In this document: positions 18,426 through 28,554 of the stretch, one piece after another | How the letters are laid out: each line of letters begins with the position of its first letter | Numbering within the stretch: the stretch's first letter is position 1 | Position numbers and translations under genes: made by a program | The notes under the pieces: generated by a model | What the model was told of the DNA's origin: nothing | The model's input: the letters and a program-made list of their open reading frames with translations, nothing else | Database searches by the model: none | Assembly: GCF_001422245.1 (NCBI RefSeq) | Contig: NZ_LMMM01000003.1 | Location: 124,001 to 188,000 of the forward strand | DNA: 64,000 nucleotides | Reading direction: 5' to 3' | Origin: Rhizobium sp. Leaf262 | GTDB taxonomy: Bacteria > Pseudomonadota > Alphaproteobacteria > Rhizobiales > Rhizobiaceae

Positions 18426-18569
18426 TTAGCGGAACGAACGGGATGCAACGTTACGGATGTCGTAGCGTGTCAGGCCGATGTCGCTCAGAGCCTGGTTGGA
18501 CAGGTTGCCGAGTTCGTTAACAGTGCGGCGGTAGCTGATCCAGTTTTTTGCGATACGAATAGGGTTCAT
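18426..18569 (-). CDS. DUF1127 (YjiS-like) small protein, 47 aa
   Basis: Read leftward from the ATG at 18569: MNPIRIAKNW, then a YRRTVNELGNLSNQALSDIGL core and RYDIRNVASRSFR. This is the arginine-rich DUF1127 signature (W-x-x-Y-R-x3-x-E-L, then L-x-D-I-G-L-x-R-x-D-I). Small DUF1127 proteins in Agrobacterium are known to bind RNA and to affect phosphate metabolism and stress responses; the function of this copy is inferred only. A paralogue lies about 470 bases upstream. Confidence 0.88.
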   Translation of the reverse strand: MNPIRIAKNWISYRRTVNELGNLSNQALSDIGLTRYDIRNVASRSFR

Positions 18570-18822
18570 GGTGGTTTCCTCGATCTAAGTTTATGTTTCG
18601 AATTTCATCCGCTGAGGCGAGACTGACTGCGCTCTCTGCTGTTGATGTGTATATACATATGCGGATCGAGAATGTGCAGTGCAGATATTAGGCGACTGCC
18701 ATGCATTTGTGCACTGCGTCGGCTAAATTTGCATCTTTGGCGACATGTTGCGTATTTTTTGTGCGTTCGCAAAGCGTGGCACAGCTTGGCGTGAGCAGCC
18801 AGTACGCAGACAAAGAAAAAGG

Positions 18823-18850
18823 CCCGGAGCGTAAGCTCAAGGCCTTTTTT
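18823..18850 (-). terminator. terminator of second DUF1127 gene
   Basis: Stem AAGGCC ... GGCCTT flanked on both sides by A/T runs (AAAAAGGCC, GGCCTTTTTT), able to act in both directions. It lies about 45 bases past the stop of the gene at 18896. Confidence 0.7.
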
Positions 18851-18895
18851 GCAAGCACTAACTCGGCACAGCGTAGCGCCGAAGTTAGAGACTTA

Positions 18896-19042
18896 TTAGA
18901 TGCCGACGGCAGTGCGTGCTACGCGACGGATGTCGCTGCGGCCGATGCCGAGATCGCTGAGTTCGCGGTCGCTCATGCGGCCAAGTTCAGTTACAGTCTG
19001 ACGATACTTGCGCCAGTTGTTCAGCGAGCGGGTGATGTTCAT
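18896..19042 (-). CDS. DUF1127 (YjiS-like) small protein, 48 aa
   Basis: MNITRSLNNWRKYRQTVTEL then GRMSDRELSDLGIGRSDI and RRVARTAVGI: the complete DUF1127 pattern, with L-S-D-L-G-I-x-R-x-D-I. Of three in-frame ATGs I choose 19042, because the AAGGA element is eight bases upstream of it and too close to the ATG at 19048. Highly basic and probably an RNA-binding mini-protein by analogy with characterised Agrobacterium members. It has its own terminator, so it is transcribed separately from its paralogue. Confidence 0.9.
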   Translation of the reverse strand: MNITRSLNNWRKYRQTVTELGRMSDRELSDLGIGRSDIRRVARTAVGI

Positions 19043-19096
19043 GGTCATATCCTTCGTTTCGTCTTTGGGCGCCGCTTGGGTCAGCGCCGAACTCAT

Positions 19097-19534
19097 TTCC
19101 TGATCCCGAATATAATCGGTTTAGGCGAAACAAAAACAGACAATGGAGTATGCCACCTATGCGCCTGGCGCATTGCAACGCCTGGAATCGGTGTTCGTTC
19201 CTTAACAAATGCATAATTTGGCGGCATTTGAGGAGCAAATCGGCGCGTAACTCGTCTCAGGATTGCTTTGGAGGCATCGGCAAACGTTATTTCGTGTGTT
19301 CGCAGATAATTCCAGAGCTGTGAAGAGCGAGTCGGGCAGGGCGCTGTGCAATATACCTTGCGGCGTCGCGAGCGCCATCGAGGGGGTGAAAATCGCTGTA
19401 AATGGACAAACGAAGCCGCAAATACCGACGTAAAACCGTCATTTTTCCTTTGCGCTCCTGAAAACGGGTGATATAGAGACGCGCGCTCCGGAAGGCCTCA
19501 TGTGCCAGATGTTGTTTATGCAGGATTCAAGAGC
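19097..19534. other. intergenic gap upstream of tRNA-Leu
   Basis: About 430 bases holding the promoter of the DUF1127 gene (leftward) and of the tRNA-Leu/tig region (rightward). No ORF with a ribosome-binding site was found. Confidence 0.5.
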
Positions 19535-19619
19535 GCGGGTATGGCGGAATTGGTAGACGCACCAGATTTAGGTTCTGGCGACGAGAGTTGTGGGGGTTCG
19601 AGTCCCTCTACCCGCACCA
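19535..19619 (+). tRNA. tRNA-Leu (anticodon UAG)
   Basis: 85 bases with encoded CCA end. Acceptor GCGGGTA pairs with TACCCGC. D-arm region GGCGGAATTGGTAGACGC is typical for tRNA-Leu; anticodon stem CCAGA/TCTGG encloses the loop TTTAGGT, anticodon TAG; a class II variable arm (CGACGAGAGTTGT) follows, then the T-arm GGGGGTTCGAGTCCCTC. It decodes CUN leucine codons. Confidence 0.97.
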
Positions 19620-19810
19620 CATGAATCGCCGGGAAGATATGTCAGGGATTTCCCTTGCTGCTTCCTTGGCTCAAGCGCAGTTTTTGCTCGGCAAAATGCT
19701 TGTGCATGCACGTTATATAGCCACGGCCGGGGAATTTCGATTCCGGCGCTGTGCTCGAAAGTAAACCAACGGCTGTCTGAGCACCGCCGCCATGATGTGA
19801 AGGTATGAAA

Positions 19811-21283
19811 ATGCAGGTTATCGAAACGCTCGCTGAAGGGCTGAAGCGCGAAATCAAGGTCGTTATTCCGGCCGCCGATATGAAGTCTCGCCTTGACGAG
19901 CGCCTGGTGGACGCCAAGGACAAGGTTCGCATCAACGGTTTCCGTCCTGGCAAGGTGCCGCTCGCGCACCTGAAGAAGATGTACGGCAAGTCCATCATGG
20001 CTGATCTCGTCAACGAACTCGTTCGTGACAAGCCATCCGAGATCATTTCCGGCCGTGGCGAGAAGTCTGCAACGCAGCCTTCCATTTCCATGACAGAAGA
20101 TCAGGACGAAGCAGACAAGATCCTCGCAGCGGAAGCTGATTTCGAATTCAACCTTGCTTACGAAATCATTCCTGCGATCGAGTTGAAGTCGAACGAAGGC
20201 ATCAAGGTTACGCGCGAAGTCGTTGAAGTCACCGAAGACGAAATCAACGAGCAGATCCTCAAGATCGCCGAGAGCGCACGTACTTACGAAACCAAGAAGG
20301 GCAAGGCCGCTGAAGGCGACCGCGTCACCATGAACTACCTCGGCAACGTCGATGGCGTTGCCTTTGATGGCGGCGCTGCTGAAGATGCAGAACTGGTGAT
20401 CGGTTCGGGCCGCTTCATTCCTGGCTTCGAAGACCAGCTCGTCGGCGTCAAGGCTGGCGATGAAAAGGCCATCACCGTGACGTTCCCAACGGAATATCCG
20501 GCTGCAGAACTTGCTGGCAAGGAAGCCGTGTTCGACATCACCGTCAAGGAAGTCGCATCTGCTGCCGACGTTGAAATCAACGATGAACTGGCAACCAAGC
20601 TGGGCCTCGAGTCCGCTGAAAAGCTCAAGGAAATCGTTCGCGGCCAGATCGAGAGCCAGTACAACAATCTGACCCGTCAAAAGGTCAAGCGTCAGATCCT
20701 CGACCAGCTTGACGAAGTCTACCAGTTCGAAACACCTGTTGGTCTGGTCGATGCCGAGTTCGAAAACATCTGGCGTCAGATCAACACCGATCTCGCACAG
20801 TCCGGCAAGACTTTCGCTGACGAAGACACGACCGAAGAAGAAGCCCGCGAAGAATATCGCAAGCTTGCTGAACGTCGCGTTCGTCTGGGCCTCGTTCTTT
20901 CCGAAATCGGCGAGAAGGCTGGCGTAGAAGTCACGGAAGAAGAAATGCAGCGCGCGCTGTTTGCTCAGTTGCAGCAGTTCCCAGGCCAGCAGAAGGAAAT
21001 CCTCGATTTCTTCCGCAATACGCCCGGCGCTTCCGCTTCGCTCCGCGCTCCGATCTTCGAAGAAAAGGTCATTGACAAGCTGCTTACCGAAATCTCGGTA
21101 ACGGACAAGACCGTTTCCAAGGAAGAGCTTCTGGCTGACGACGCCGAAGAAGGCGAAAAGGCTGCAAAGAAGCCTGCCAAGAAGAAGGCTGCAGCCAAGG
21201 CTGACGCTGCTGAAGGTGAAGAAGCCGCTCCTAAGAAGAAGGCTCCAGCCAAGAAGAAGGCCGCCGAAGGCGACGCTGAATAA
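19811..21283 (+). CDS. tig: tig, trigger factor
   Basis: About 490 residues. Ribosome-associated chaperone with peptidyl-prolyl isomerase activity. The ribosome-binding signature GFRPGKVP lies near residues 45-52; the FKBP domain (about 155-245, [10 protein letters not shown] ... [15 protein letters not shown]) and the C-terminal helical chaperone domain follow. The last 50 residues are a Lys/Ala/Glu-rich tail ([11 protein letters not shown]) found in rhizobial trigger factors. I prefer the ATG at 19811 ([10 protein letters not shown]) over 19805, since GAAGG is correctly spaced only for the former. It lies just downstream of tRNA-Leu. Confidence 0.97.
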   Translation: MQVIETLAEGLKREIKVVIPAADMKSRLDERLVDAKDKVRINGFRPGKVPLAHLKKMYGKSIMADLVNELVRDKPSEIISGRGEKSATQPSISMTEDQDEADKILAAEADFEFNLAYEIIPAIELKSNEGIKVTREVVEVTEDEINEQILKIAESARTYETKKGKAAEGDRVTMNYLGNVDGVAFDGGAAEDAELVIGSGRFIPGFEDQLVGVKAGDEKAITVTFPTEYPAAELAGKEAVFDITVKEVASAADVEINDELATKLGLESAEKLKEIVRGQIESQYNNLTRQKVKRQILDQLDEVYQFETPVGLVDAEFENIWRQINTDLAQSGKTFADEDTTEEEAREEYRKLAERRVRLGLVLSEIGEKAGVEVTEEEMQRALFAQLQQFPGQQKEILDFFRNTPGASASLRAPIFEEKVIDKLLTEISVTDKTVSKEELLADDAEEGEKAAKKPAKKKAAAKADAAEGEEAAPKKKAPAKKKAAEGDAE

Positions 21284-21305
21284 GCTTCTTTCGCAAGATA
21301 TTTTG

Positions 21306-21340
21306 AAAGGCCGTGGCGCAAGCTGCGGCCTTTTGCTTTT
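21306..21340 (+). terminator. rho-independent terminator after tig
   Basis: Stem AAAGGCCG / CGGCCTTT with a 12-base loop, followed by TGCTTTT. Confidence 0.75.
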
Positions 21341-21755
21341 CCGGCCTGTCCGACGTGATAGCCGAGGCTGGCAGTGACGTTTCGATCACAATGCAGCGCA
21401 CAATGATTTTTTGCTGCATCTGCTCTTGTTCATCTTCCATTCATCTGGCAGAATCTCCTCATTGATTTGCAGGTGCGGATGCACGGCAAATCCGTCGCGC
21501 AACATGTGCGGCCCGGCTTTAAGCCCTCAGTTTCAACTCTCCGTTTGGCGCTAGCGATAGCATCTTTGCGCCGGATGATTTTCGACGCGCCTGTGCCGGC
21601 ATGATGATGCCCACAGAGATGGCCATGACGCCATCGTTGCGTGATCTGCAAACTCGACAGCGATTTTAGGCTAAGCTTGGCCGCTCGCCAGTTGCTGGAA
21701 CATACGCCGTCTGCCTCCCAAGAGATGGTGCGTGTTCAAAGCTTGAGGAACAGAG
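21341..21755. other. intergenic gap, no feature recognised
   Basis: About 415 bases between the tig terminator and the beta-barrel-like gene. The ORFs on either strand lack ribosome-binding sites and coding character. Confidence 0.5.
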
Positions 21756-22412
21756 ATGGTGTTAGGAAAACGTCACGGCGTCATCATCGCCGCCGTCGCC
21801 ATTGGCTTGTCATCGGTATCTGCGCATGCGCAGGAAAAGGGGCTGATCTGGTCTCCCGCGAAAAATTCCGACCAGTCCTATTCCGCCCGGATCGGTGCGA
21901 AGTTGCCGACCGAAACGCCGATCCGTGCCGGTCTGGAGATGGGCATGGTCGGCTCGGAAGGCGGGGCGCTTGTTGATACGCCGGTGAAATTCTGGGGAAA
22001 TGTCACACTGCTCTCCTCCAACCTTCCGGGTGCGAGGGTTGCGGGTGATATTGCCGTGCTGATGAATGCACTGACCGGCTCCAGCGCATGGACCATGACG
22101 ACATCGCAAAAGCGCATTGCCACGCCTGACTTCGACGTGGAATCCAACCGCAACATGACGGTTCGCTATGATGGTACCGCCCAGCAGTGGAGCGGGCTGG
22201 ATGTCTCGCAATCGCTTCGGTTGACGCGTTCGGCGACTGGCACCGCCTTCGTTCTGACCGGTGCCAGCCGCGAGACGTTCGATGAATTTACATCGAGCGT
22301 CGCCGTGGAGCAGAAGTTTGGCGACAACTTCACCGTCACCGGCAAGCTGAATCAAGGATACGAAGACCGCTTCCGTCCATCGGTGAACGCCCGCTACAAT
22401 ATTCGCTGGTAG
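21756..22412 (+). CDS. exported beta-rich protein, possible outer-membrane barrel
   Basis: 218 residues with a signal peptide (GVIIAAVAIGLSSVSAHA, cut before QE). The mature part alternates polar and hydrophobic residues in strands, has no cysteine, and ends in an aromatic C-terminus (NARYNIRW), the recognition signal of outer-membrane beta-barrels. No enzymatic motif. Similar proteins are conserved in rhizobia without known function, to my knowledge. It is convergent with sthA, 18 bases away. Confidence 0.7.
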   Translation: MVLGKRHGVIIAAVAIGLSSVSAHAQEKGLIWSPAKNSDQSYSARIGAKLPTETPIRAGLEMGMVGSEGGALVDTPVKFWGNVTLLSSNLPGARVAGDIAVLMNALTGSSAWTMTTSQKRIATPDFDVESNRNMTVRYDGTAQQWSGLDVSQSLRLTRSATGTAFVLTGASRETFDEFTSSVAVEQKFGDNFTVTGKLNQGYEDRFRPSVNARYNIRW

Positions 22413-22430
22413 GGCGTTCGAGGATTTCGA

Positions 22431-23846
22431 TCAGACGGCGCCTTTGTCTTTCTTGATGTCGCCCATGCGGTTCCAGGCATCAAGACCGGCGATCTTGTAG
22501 GCCTCGGCCAACGTCGGATAGTTGAAGGTGTTTTCGACGAAATACTCGACCGTTCCCTTGAGGTTGAGAACCGCCTGGCCGATATGGACAAGCTCGGTCG
22601 CGCCCTCACCAACAATATGAACGCCAAGCAGACGACGTGTTTTCAAGGAAAAGATCAGCTTCAAAAGGCCGGTATCGAGCCCCATGATGTGGCCTCTTGA
22701 GGTTTCGCGGAAACGGGCGATACCGCATTCGTAAGCGATGCCGCGTTCCTTCATTTCCTCTTCCGTCAGTCCGCATGTGGAGATCTCAGGTACGGCGTAG
22801 ATGCCGTAGGGGAAGTATTTTTGGGGTTCCATGCCGATGGCACCCACGGCGACGCGTGCGGCGATCCGGCCCTGTTCCATGGATGTCGATGCGAGGCTAG
22901 GAAAACCGATCACATCGCCAGCCGCAAAGATGCCCGGAACGGATGTTTCGAATGTTTCAGGGTTGACCGAAAGACGACCGCGGCTGTCTGCCGTCAGTCC
23001 TGCCGCGGCAAGATTGAGCGTGTCGGTTGCGCCCATGCGGCCGGCGGCGAACAGCACCATTTCTGTCGTCAGCGTGCGCCCGCTGTCCAGTGTCAGCATA
23101 ACCTTGCCTTCCGGCGTATGCTCCACCTTGTCGGCCTTTTGCCCGAGCAGAAGTTTCATGTTGCGATCGCGCAGCTGGTAGGTGAAGTCCTCGACGATTT
23201 CCTTGTCGATGAAATCCAGCATCGTAGGCTTGGGATCGATCAGGGTGACGGCGGTATCGAGAGCGCTGAAGATCGTGGCGTATTCGATGCCGATGACGCC
23301 CGCACCGATGACGACCATGGAGCGAGGCAGTTTTTTCAGTTCAAGCAATTCGTCGCTGTCGATGACCGTTGTGCCATTGAAAGGCATGTAGTCAGGGCGG
23401 AACGGGCGTGTGCCAACTGCAAGCAGAATGCTCTTGCCCCTGACGACGACGACCTCTCCATCGTCCTTGTCAATTTCCATCGTATCCGATGTCAGAAAGG
23501 TCGCCTTGCCACGAATGTGGGTGACGCGGTTACGCGCAAACTGGTGTTCCAGCACTTCGACCTCATGGTCGAGCGTGATCAACAGGCGTCTGCGCAAATC
23601 GTCGGCGCTGATCTCCTGTTTGACGCGATAGGAACGACCGTAAAAGCCACGCTCGCGCCAACCCGACAAATTGAGGGCCGTCTCGCGCATTGTCTTGGAG
23701 GGGATGGTTCCTGTGTGAACGGAGACGCCGCCAACCCGGCTACCTTTTTCGATAACGAGGACTTTTTTATCCAGCTTTGCGGCCTGGATGGCAGCGCGTC
23801 TACCAGCGGGACCGCTACCGACAACAACAAGATCGTACTCGTTCAT
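22431..23846 (-). CDS. sthA: sthA, soluble pyridine nucleotide transhydrogenase
   Basis: 471 residues, a flavoprotein of the disulfide-oxidoreductase fold that exchanges hydride between NADPH and NAD. FAD-binding VVVGSGPAGRRAA at residues 7-19; the NAD(P) site IGAGVIGIEYA near 178-188; the second FAD motif SVPGIFAAGDVIG near 298-310; a C-terminal dimerisation domain. The GTIPSK element is present, but the redox cysteine pair of dihydrolipoamide dehydrogenase is absent (GGVSVHTGTIPSK), which distinguishes SthA from Lpd. Single leftward gene. Confidence 0.93.
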   Translation of the reverse strand: MNEYDLVVVGSGPAGRRAAIQAAKLDKKVLVIEKGSRVGGVSVHTGTIPSKTMRETALNLSGWRERGFYGRSYRVKQEISADDLRRRLLITLDHEVEVLEHQFARNRVTHIRGKATFLTSDTMEIDKDDGEVVVVRGKSILLAVGTRPFRPDYMPFNGTTVIDSDELLELKKLPRSMVVIGAGVIGIEYATIFSALDTAVTLIDPKPTMLDFIDKEIVEDFTYQLRDRNMKLLLGQKADKVEHTPEGKVMLTLDSGRTLTTEMVLFAAGRMGATDTLNLAAAGLTADSRGRLSVNPETFETSVPGIFAAGDVIGFPSLASTSMEQGRIAARVAVGAIGMEPQKYFPYGIYAVPEISTCGLTEEEMKERGIAYECGIARFRETSRGHIMGLDTGLLKLIFSLKTRRLLGVHIVGEGATELVHIGQAVLNLKGTVEYFVENTFNYPTLAEAYKIAGLDAWNRMGDIKKDKGAV

Positions 23847-24084
23847 GAAAAATGCCTTCGAGACAGAATTGCAATAGCCGGAGATCTGGCTCCAGCGCGT
23901 AGGCGTCGCTGCTTAGAAAAGCGTGATGCCATTCTGATGCGGAAGTGATTCCCGCGTCGCTGCACCAAGAGTGCAATGCAACAAATGCCCGCGTCAATCT
24001 GTAGCGGAAGAATCTGACGGATTCGTAACCAATCGAAAGAAAGCCGGAAAAAGCTGATGTTTATCAGCTTCTGGCGGGCAAATC

Positions 24085-24624
24085 TCAATCCTTGCCTTCG
24101 CCAGCCACACGGCGATGCAGTTTCGCAATGTCTTCACGCAGCGCCGCCAGTTCGGCCAGCACTTTGCTGTCGATCTTTTCGTGCAGCGACAACACCTCAA
24201 GTTCTGATTTCAGATTGACCTCGTAGTCCTTCTCGGCCTCGAAGCGATCGCGCGTGGCCTGGCGGTTTTGCGACATCATGATGATGGGCGCCTGAATGGC
24301 GGCAAGCATGGAAAGAATGAGGTTGAGAAAGACGAAGGGGTAGGGATCGAACGCTTCCGACGCCAGCACCACAGTGTTGATGACTGCCCATACGGCAAGG
24401 AAGACCATAAAGCTGATGATGAAGCCCCAGGAACCGCCGACGCGGGCAATACTGTCTGCCAACCGCTCGCCAAAGGATGAGCCTTTCGAGAAAGCCGCAT
24501 TCGTATCTGTGGAAATGAGTTTTCTTTGATGCGCAACTTCCAGAATACGCCTCTCGGCTTCTCCGATCGTTTTGGATGACCGCTTGAAATGGGAGAGGAT
24601 ATAATCAGGAATGGCAGACATCAT
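24085..24624 (-). CDS. DUF1003 membrane protein
   Basis: 179 residues from the ATG pair at 24624/24621, which follow GGAGG; an upstream ATG at 24684 is less likely. Two adjacent membrane segments (about 72-95 and 105-125; GFIISFMVFLAVWAVIN and FVFLNLILSMLAAIQAPIIMM) and the conserved MSQNRQATRDR then a C-terminal coiled coil are the DUF1003 pattern. Function unknown. Single leftward gene with no obvious partner. Confidence 0.82.
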   Translation of the reverse strand: MMSAIPDYILSHFKRSSKTIGEAERRILEVAHQRKLISTDTNAAFSKGSSFGERLADSIARVGGSWGFIISFMVFLAVWAVINTVVLASEAFDPYPFVFLNLILSMLAAIQAPIIMMSQNRQATRDRFEAEKDYEVNLKSELEVLSLHEKIDSKVLAELAALREDIAKLHRRVAGEGKD

Positions 24625-24714
24625 TGGCCTCCAGAGGACGCGGAATCGCCGCATGAGATAATCGCGTGTAACTGCCGAATTCAAATGAATTCGGCAGGGC
24701 GACGAAATCCGTTA

Positions 24715-26610
24715 TCACGTCGAAGGCTGGTCTGCGTTCACCCATGAAAAGCCAGGGAAAAACCTTTCCCTGCCGAATTGCCTGCCGAACATCATATCGA
24801 ACTGAAGCTGGCGATATTCGTTGATGACGGTGGGAATGGCGAGGGGAGCCGTTGCCCAGTCCGGGACTGCCGAGCCATTCTTTTCCACCAGCATGTGCCG
24901 GTCGACAACGGAATAGGACGCCTGAACGTTACCGAGGATACCGGTGTAGAACGGATCGCCGAAGCCTGCGGTTTTGAGAACATGGTAGGGCAGGAGGGCC
25001 GGGCTGATGGTTCCGATCCTGTTATGCAGTCCGGTCTTGGATGACCAGAGCACGAGCGGCGTTTCGTGCTCTTTCTTCATTGTGTCGAGAGGTGCACGTC
25101 GCGTCGCCACCATACCGGGCATGTGGCCGCTTTCGACGTAGACATGACCAAGTGGCGGCAAATGATCGCCGAACAGAACGATAACCGTATCGCGCTGGCG
25201 GTTCTTCGCCCACTCGATCAACCGCGCAAAATTGTCATCGGCCTCCGAAACGCCTTGCGCATAGGTGGAAAGCGCTTGAGCAGCATTTTCGGATAACGGT
25301 CCGCTGAGATCGACCGTGTTTTGGTCGTAGCGATTGGGCTCATAGGGCCCATGACCCTGCAGGGTGACGGCAAAGAGAAAAGTCGGCTTCTTTGCCGCAT
25401 CTAGCGCCTGCATGATTTCCGATGTCAGCGCGGCGTCGGATGCGAACATGCCGCGTTTTTCCATCGCTGGCAGGGTTTCTTCCGAGCGGAACTCCTCAAA
25501 GCCGAATGATTTATAGACCTCGCGTCTATTCCAGAACCAGTCCTGAAACGGATGGATGGCGATGGCAGCATAGCCTTCCGCGCGGAAGAATGTCGCCAGT
25601 GATGGCACTGGCTGGCGAATATATTGCTGATAAGGAATGCTGCCATAGGGCAGGAAGGCGTTTGAGAAACCCGTCAGCGCCTCGAATTCGACATTGGCGG
25701 TCATGCCACCGAACTCCGGCGAAAAGACATGGCCCGATTGTCGGCTGCGAATATTCGGCATTGGATCGCGGGAAAACTGCACGCTCGAAAGTCGCGTCGG
25801 GTCCCAAAGAGACTCGCTCATGATCATCACGACATCCGGGAACGTCGAGTGGTTTACCGTGAAGGCAGAGCGGTCCGATACGATGTCCGCGATAGTGTTT
25901 TCGCTGTACCCTTCAGGCGCGGAGACATTGGCCATGGGTATGTTGAAGGCGAAAGCCATCAGGAAACCGTTATGGCGATAATTCTCCTTCTGATCCCACA
26001 TCATCGGAATGATGTTGAGCCGGTCTCGAAGCCAAGAGTGGTGGGAATATTCCATAAGCGACCCGAGACCGGTCAGCAGCGGCGCTGCAAGTGCAAGACG
26101 CAGGATACGGGATTTTGGCGTCAACACCGGGCTATGTCGTCGAACGAACCGCCATAGGAACACCGCAGACGCTGCAGCTGCAGACAGCCCCAGAGCGACC
26201 GCCAACGCTGTCCAAGGCTGGGCTTTGAGCATGGCCGGCATGAGCTGGAGAATCTGGCGTCCGAACAGCAGGTCAGATGGATAAAGAGGGTCTGAAAGAT
26301 AGAGCTGCTTTTGATGCGACATGAATGCCGTGATCAACAGAACAGGCGTCGCAATCAGCAGCGACTGATACTGCCTGCCAAAGACGGCATCCAGCGCAAG
26401 CAGTGACAAAACTATTGCGAAAAGCGTGGTAATGCCCGGGCGGACCGGCGAGGTGAGAAAGGTACCGAGATCATGCAACGAGCCGCGTGCGATCCACTCC
26501 ACGCACACCACCAGCAAAAGCGCTGAAAGAGCGAGATTAACCAATGGTATGAAATCGATCGCGATGTGGGAAAGATTGCGCGTAGAACGATTCGAAAGGA
26601 CGAGCTTCAT
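24715..26610 (-). CDS. LTA synthase/sulfatase-like phosphoglycerol transferase
   Basis: 631 residues from the ATG at 26610; an ATG at 26697 would add 29 residues, and neither has a convincing ribosome-binding site. About five membrane helices occupy the first 200 residues, followed by an extracytoplasmic alkaline-phosphatase-fold domain with MIMSESLWD (metal-binding Glu), the GGMTANVEFEALTG nucleophile-threonine region, QGHGPY and the metal-binding LFGDHLPPLG. Such enzymes move phosphoglycerol from phosphatidylglycerol; in rhizobia a relative (CgmB) decorates cyclic beta-glucans. That specific role is an inference. Confidence 0.8.
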   Translation of the reverse strand: MKLVLSNRSTRNLSHIAIDFIPLVNLALSALLLVVCVEWIARGSLHDLGTFLTSPVRPGITTLFAIVLSLLALDAVFGRQYQSLLIATPVLLITAFMSHQKQLYLSDPLYPSDLLFGRQILQLMPAMLKAQPWTALAVALGLSAAAASAVFLWRFVRRHSPVLTPKSRILRLALAAPLLTGLGSLMEYSHHSWLRDRLNIIPMMWDQKENYRHNGFLMAFAFNIPMANVSAPEGYSENTIADIVSDRSAFTVNHSTFPDVVMIMSESLWDPTRLSSVQFSRDPMPNIRSRQSGHVFSPEFGGMTANVEFEALTGFSNAFLPYGSIPYQQYIRQPVPSLATFFRAEGYAAIAIHPFQDWFWNRREVYKSFGFEEFRSEETLPAMEKRGMFASDAALTSEIMQALDAAKKPTFLFAVTLQGHGPYEPNRYDQNTVDLSGPLSENAAQALSTYAQGVSEADDNFARLIEWAKNRQRDTVIVLFGDHLPPLGHVYVESGHMPGMVATRRAPLDTMKKEHETPLVLWSSKTGLHNRIGTISPALLPYHVLKTAGFGDPFYTGILGNVQASYSVVDRHMLVEKNGSAVPDWATAPLAIPTVINEYRQLQFDMMFGRQFGRERFFPGFSWVNADQPST

Positions 26611-26873
26611 CCTTTCCGCGACCGATGTTTTGGGCCCCGAATTCCTCAATATTTTAACTCCGGCAATGCGTGACGCGCACGGTGAATCGGGCGTCATGAA
26701 GGTGTCATGTAACTGTCACATAAGTCGGGTGAATGCGATATGAACCATGCAAAATCCACAGGCGTCGAGCATAACCTTTGCGTGAAGAGCATAGTGTCAT
26801 TCGGACGGCAATTTTTTGAGCGACTTTAATAGCCTGCGTTGCACCGCAAGCATGACCACGCTAGATAGATGTT

Positions 26874-28553
26874 ATGACCCAGATACACACCAATCCGAAT
26901 ATTCTTCGAATTGCCGTCGGGCAGTTCAATCCCACTGTTGGCGACGTCGAGGGCAACCTTGCCAAGGCGCGTGAAGCACGCTCGGACGCCGCATCGCAAG
27001 GTGCGGATCTGCTGCTTCTAACAGAGCTTTTCATCTCCGGATATCCGCCGGAAGATCTGGTTTTGAAGCCCTCTTTCCTGACGGCCTGCCTGAGGGCAGT
27101 TGAGGAACTGGCGGCGGAAACGGCGGATGGTGGTCCCGGTGTCATCATCGGGTTTCCGCGTCAGGGCGAAACGGGACGGCACAATTCCGTCGCGCTGCTG
27201 GATGGCGGCAAGATCGTCGCGCTGCGTGACAAGGTGGATTTGCCGAATTACGGCGAGTTCGATGAGAAGCGCGTGTTTTCAGAAGGCTCGATTTCCGGCC
27301 CCTATAATTTCCGTGGTGTTCGCATCGGCATTCCGATCTGCGAGGAAATCTGGAACGACCTCGGCGTCTGCGAAACCTTAGCCGAAAGCGGTGCTGAAAT
27401 ACTGCTCGTGCCGAATGGTTCGCCCTATTATCGCGGCAAGGTGGATGTGCGCCATCAGGTGGCCTTGCGGCAAGTCATCGAAAGCGGCCTGCCGCTGGTC
27501 TTCGCCAATCAGGTCGGCGGTCAGGACGAACTTGTGTTCGACGGCGCAAGCTTCGCCTTCAATGCGGACAAGACACTGGCCTTCCAGATGAGCCAGTTTG
27601 AGTCGACGCTGTCGGTCACGGACTGGAAGCGTGCGGACAAGGGTTGGCATTGCAGCGAAGGCCCATTCTCGCAAATCCCCGAGGGTGAGGAAGCGGATTA
27701 CCGCGCCTGCATGCTGGGCTTCCGAGATTATGTGAACAAGAACGGTTTCAAGAGCGTGGTGCTGGGCCTTTCCGGCGGCATCGATTCGGCCATCTGCGCC
27801 GCCATTGCGGTGGATGCGCTGGGCGAGGAGCGGGTGCGCTGCATCATGCTGCCCTATCGCTACACGTCGGAGGAATCGCTGAAGGATGCGGCGGACTGCG
27901 CCAGGGCGCTCGGCTGCCGCTACGACATCGTGCCGATCGCCGAGCCGGTGGATGGCTTCCTGACAGCGCTGACCGAGCTTTTCGAAGGCACCGAAGAGGG
28001 CATTACCGAAGAAAACCTGCAAAGCCGTGCACGCGGCACCATTCTCATGGCCATCTCCAACAAGTTCGGCTCCATGGTTGTCACAACAGGCAACAAGTCG
28101 GAAATGTCTGTCGGGTACGCCACGCTCTATGGCGACATGAATGGCGGCTTCAACCCGATTAAGGACCTATACAAAATGCAGGTCTACGCCATCTCCAAAT
28201 GGCGCAACGGCCATGTGCCGCCAACGGCGCTCGGCCCTTCCGGCGAAGTCATCCCCGCCAACATCATTTCCAAAGCGCCATCCGCAGAACTACGCCCCAA
28301 CCAGACCGACCAGGATTCGCTGCCGCCATACCCCAATCTGGACGATATTCTGGAATGCCTCGTGGAGCTGGAAATGTCGGTGGAAGACATCGTCGCGCGC
28401 GGCCACGATATAGCGACCGTACACCGCATCGAACATCTTCTCTATCTCGCCGAATACAAGCGCCGCCAATCGGCGCCGGGCGTGAAGATCACCAAGAAGA
28501 ATTTCGGCCGCGACCGGCGCTATCCGATCACCAACCGCTTCAGGGATCGGTAA
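26874..28553 (+). CDS. nadE: nadE, glutamine-dependent NAD synthetase
   Basis: 559 residues in two domains. The N-terminal nitrilase-like amidase (1-255) has the Glu-Lys-Cys triad E51 (LLTELFISGYP), K120 (LRDKVDLPNYG) and C156 (IPICEEIWN), releasing ammonia from glutamine. The C-terminal synthetase (about 285-550) has the P-loop LGLSGGIDSAI and converts deamido-NAD to NAD with ATP. It is followed one base later by a TolB-like gene, suggesting co-transcription. Confidence 0.96.
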   Translation: MTQIHTNPNILRIAVGQFNPTVGDVEGNLAKAREARSDAASQGADLLLLTELFISGYPPEDLVLKPSFLTACLRAVEELAAETADGGPGVIIGFPRQGETGRHNSVALLDGGKIVALRDKVDLPNYGEFDEKRVFSEGSISGPYNFRGVRIGIPICEEIWNDLGVCETLAESGAEILLVPNGSPYYRGKVDVRHQVALRQVIESGLPLVFANQVGGQDELVFDGASFAFNADKTLAFQMSQFESTLSVTDWKRADKGWHCSEGPFSQIPEGEEADYRACMLGFRDYVNKNGFKSVVLGLSGGIDSAICAAIAVDALGEERVRCIMLPYRYTSEESLKDAADCARALGCRYDIVPIAEPVDGFLTALTELFEGTEEGITEENLQSRARGTILMAISNKFGSMVVTTGNKSEMSVGYATLYGDMNGGFNPIKDLYKMQVYAISKWRNGHVPPTALGPSGEVIPANIISKAPSAELRPNQTDQDSLPPYPNLDDILECLVELEMSVEDIVARGHDIATVHRIEHLLYLAEYKRRQSAPGVKITKKNFGRDRRYPITNRFRDR

Positions 28554-28554
28554 T

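Noticed and set aside
26611-26697. Upstream start of the LTA-synthase-like gene
   Set aside because: The added residues lack family similarity and no ribosome-binding site precedes the ATG at 26697; the start at 26610 is preferred but not certain.
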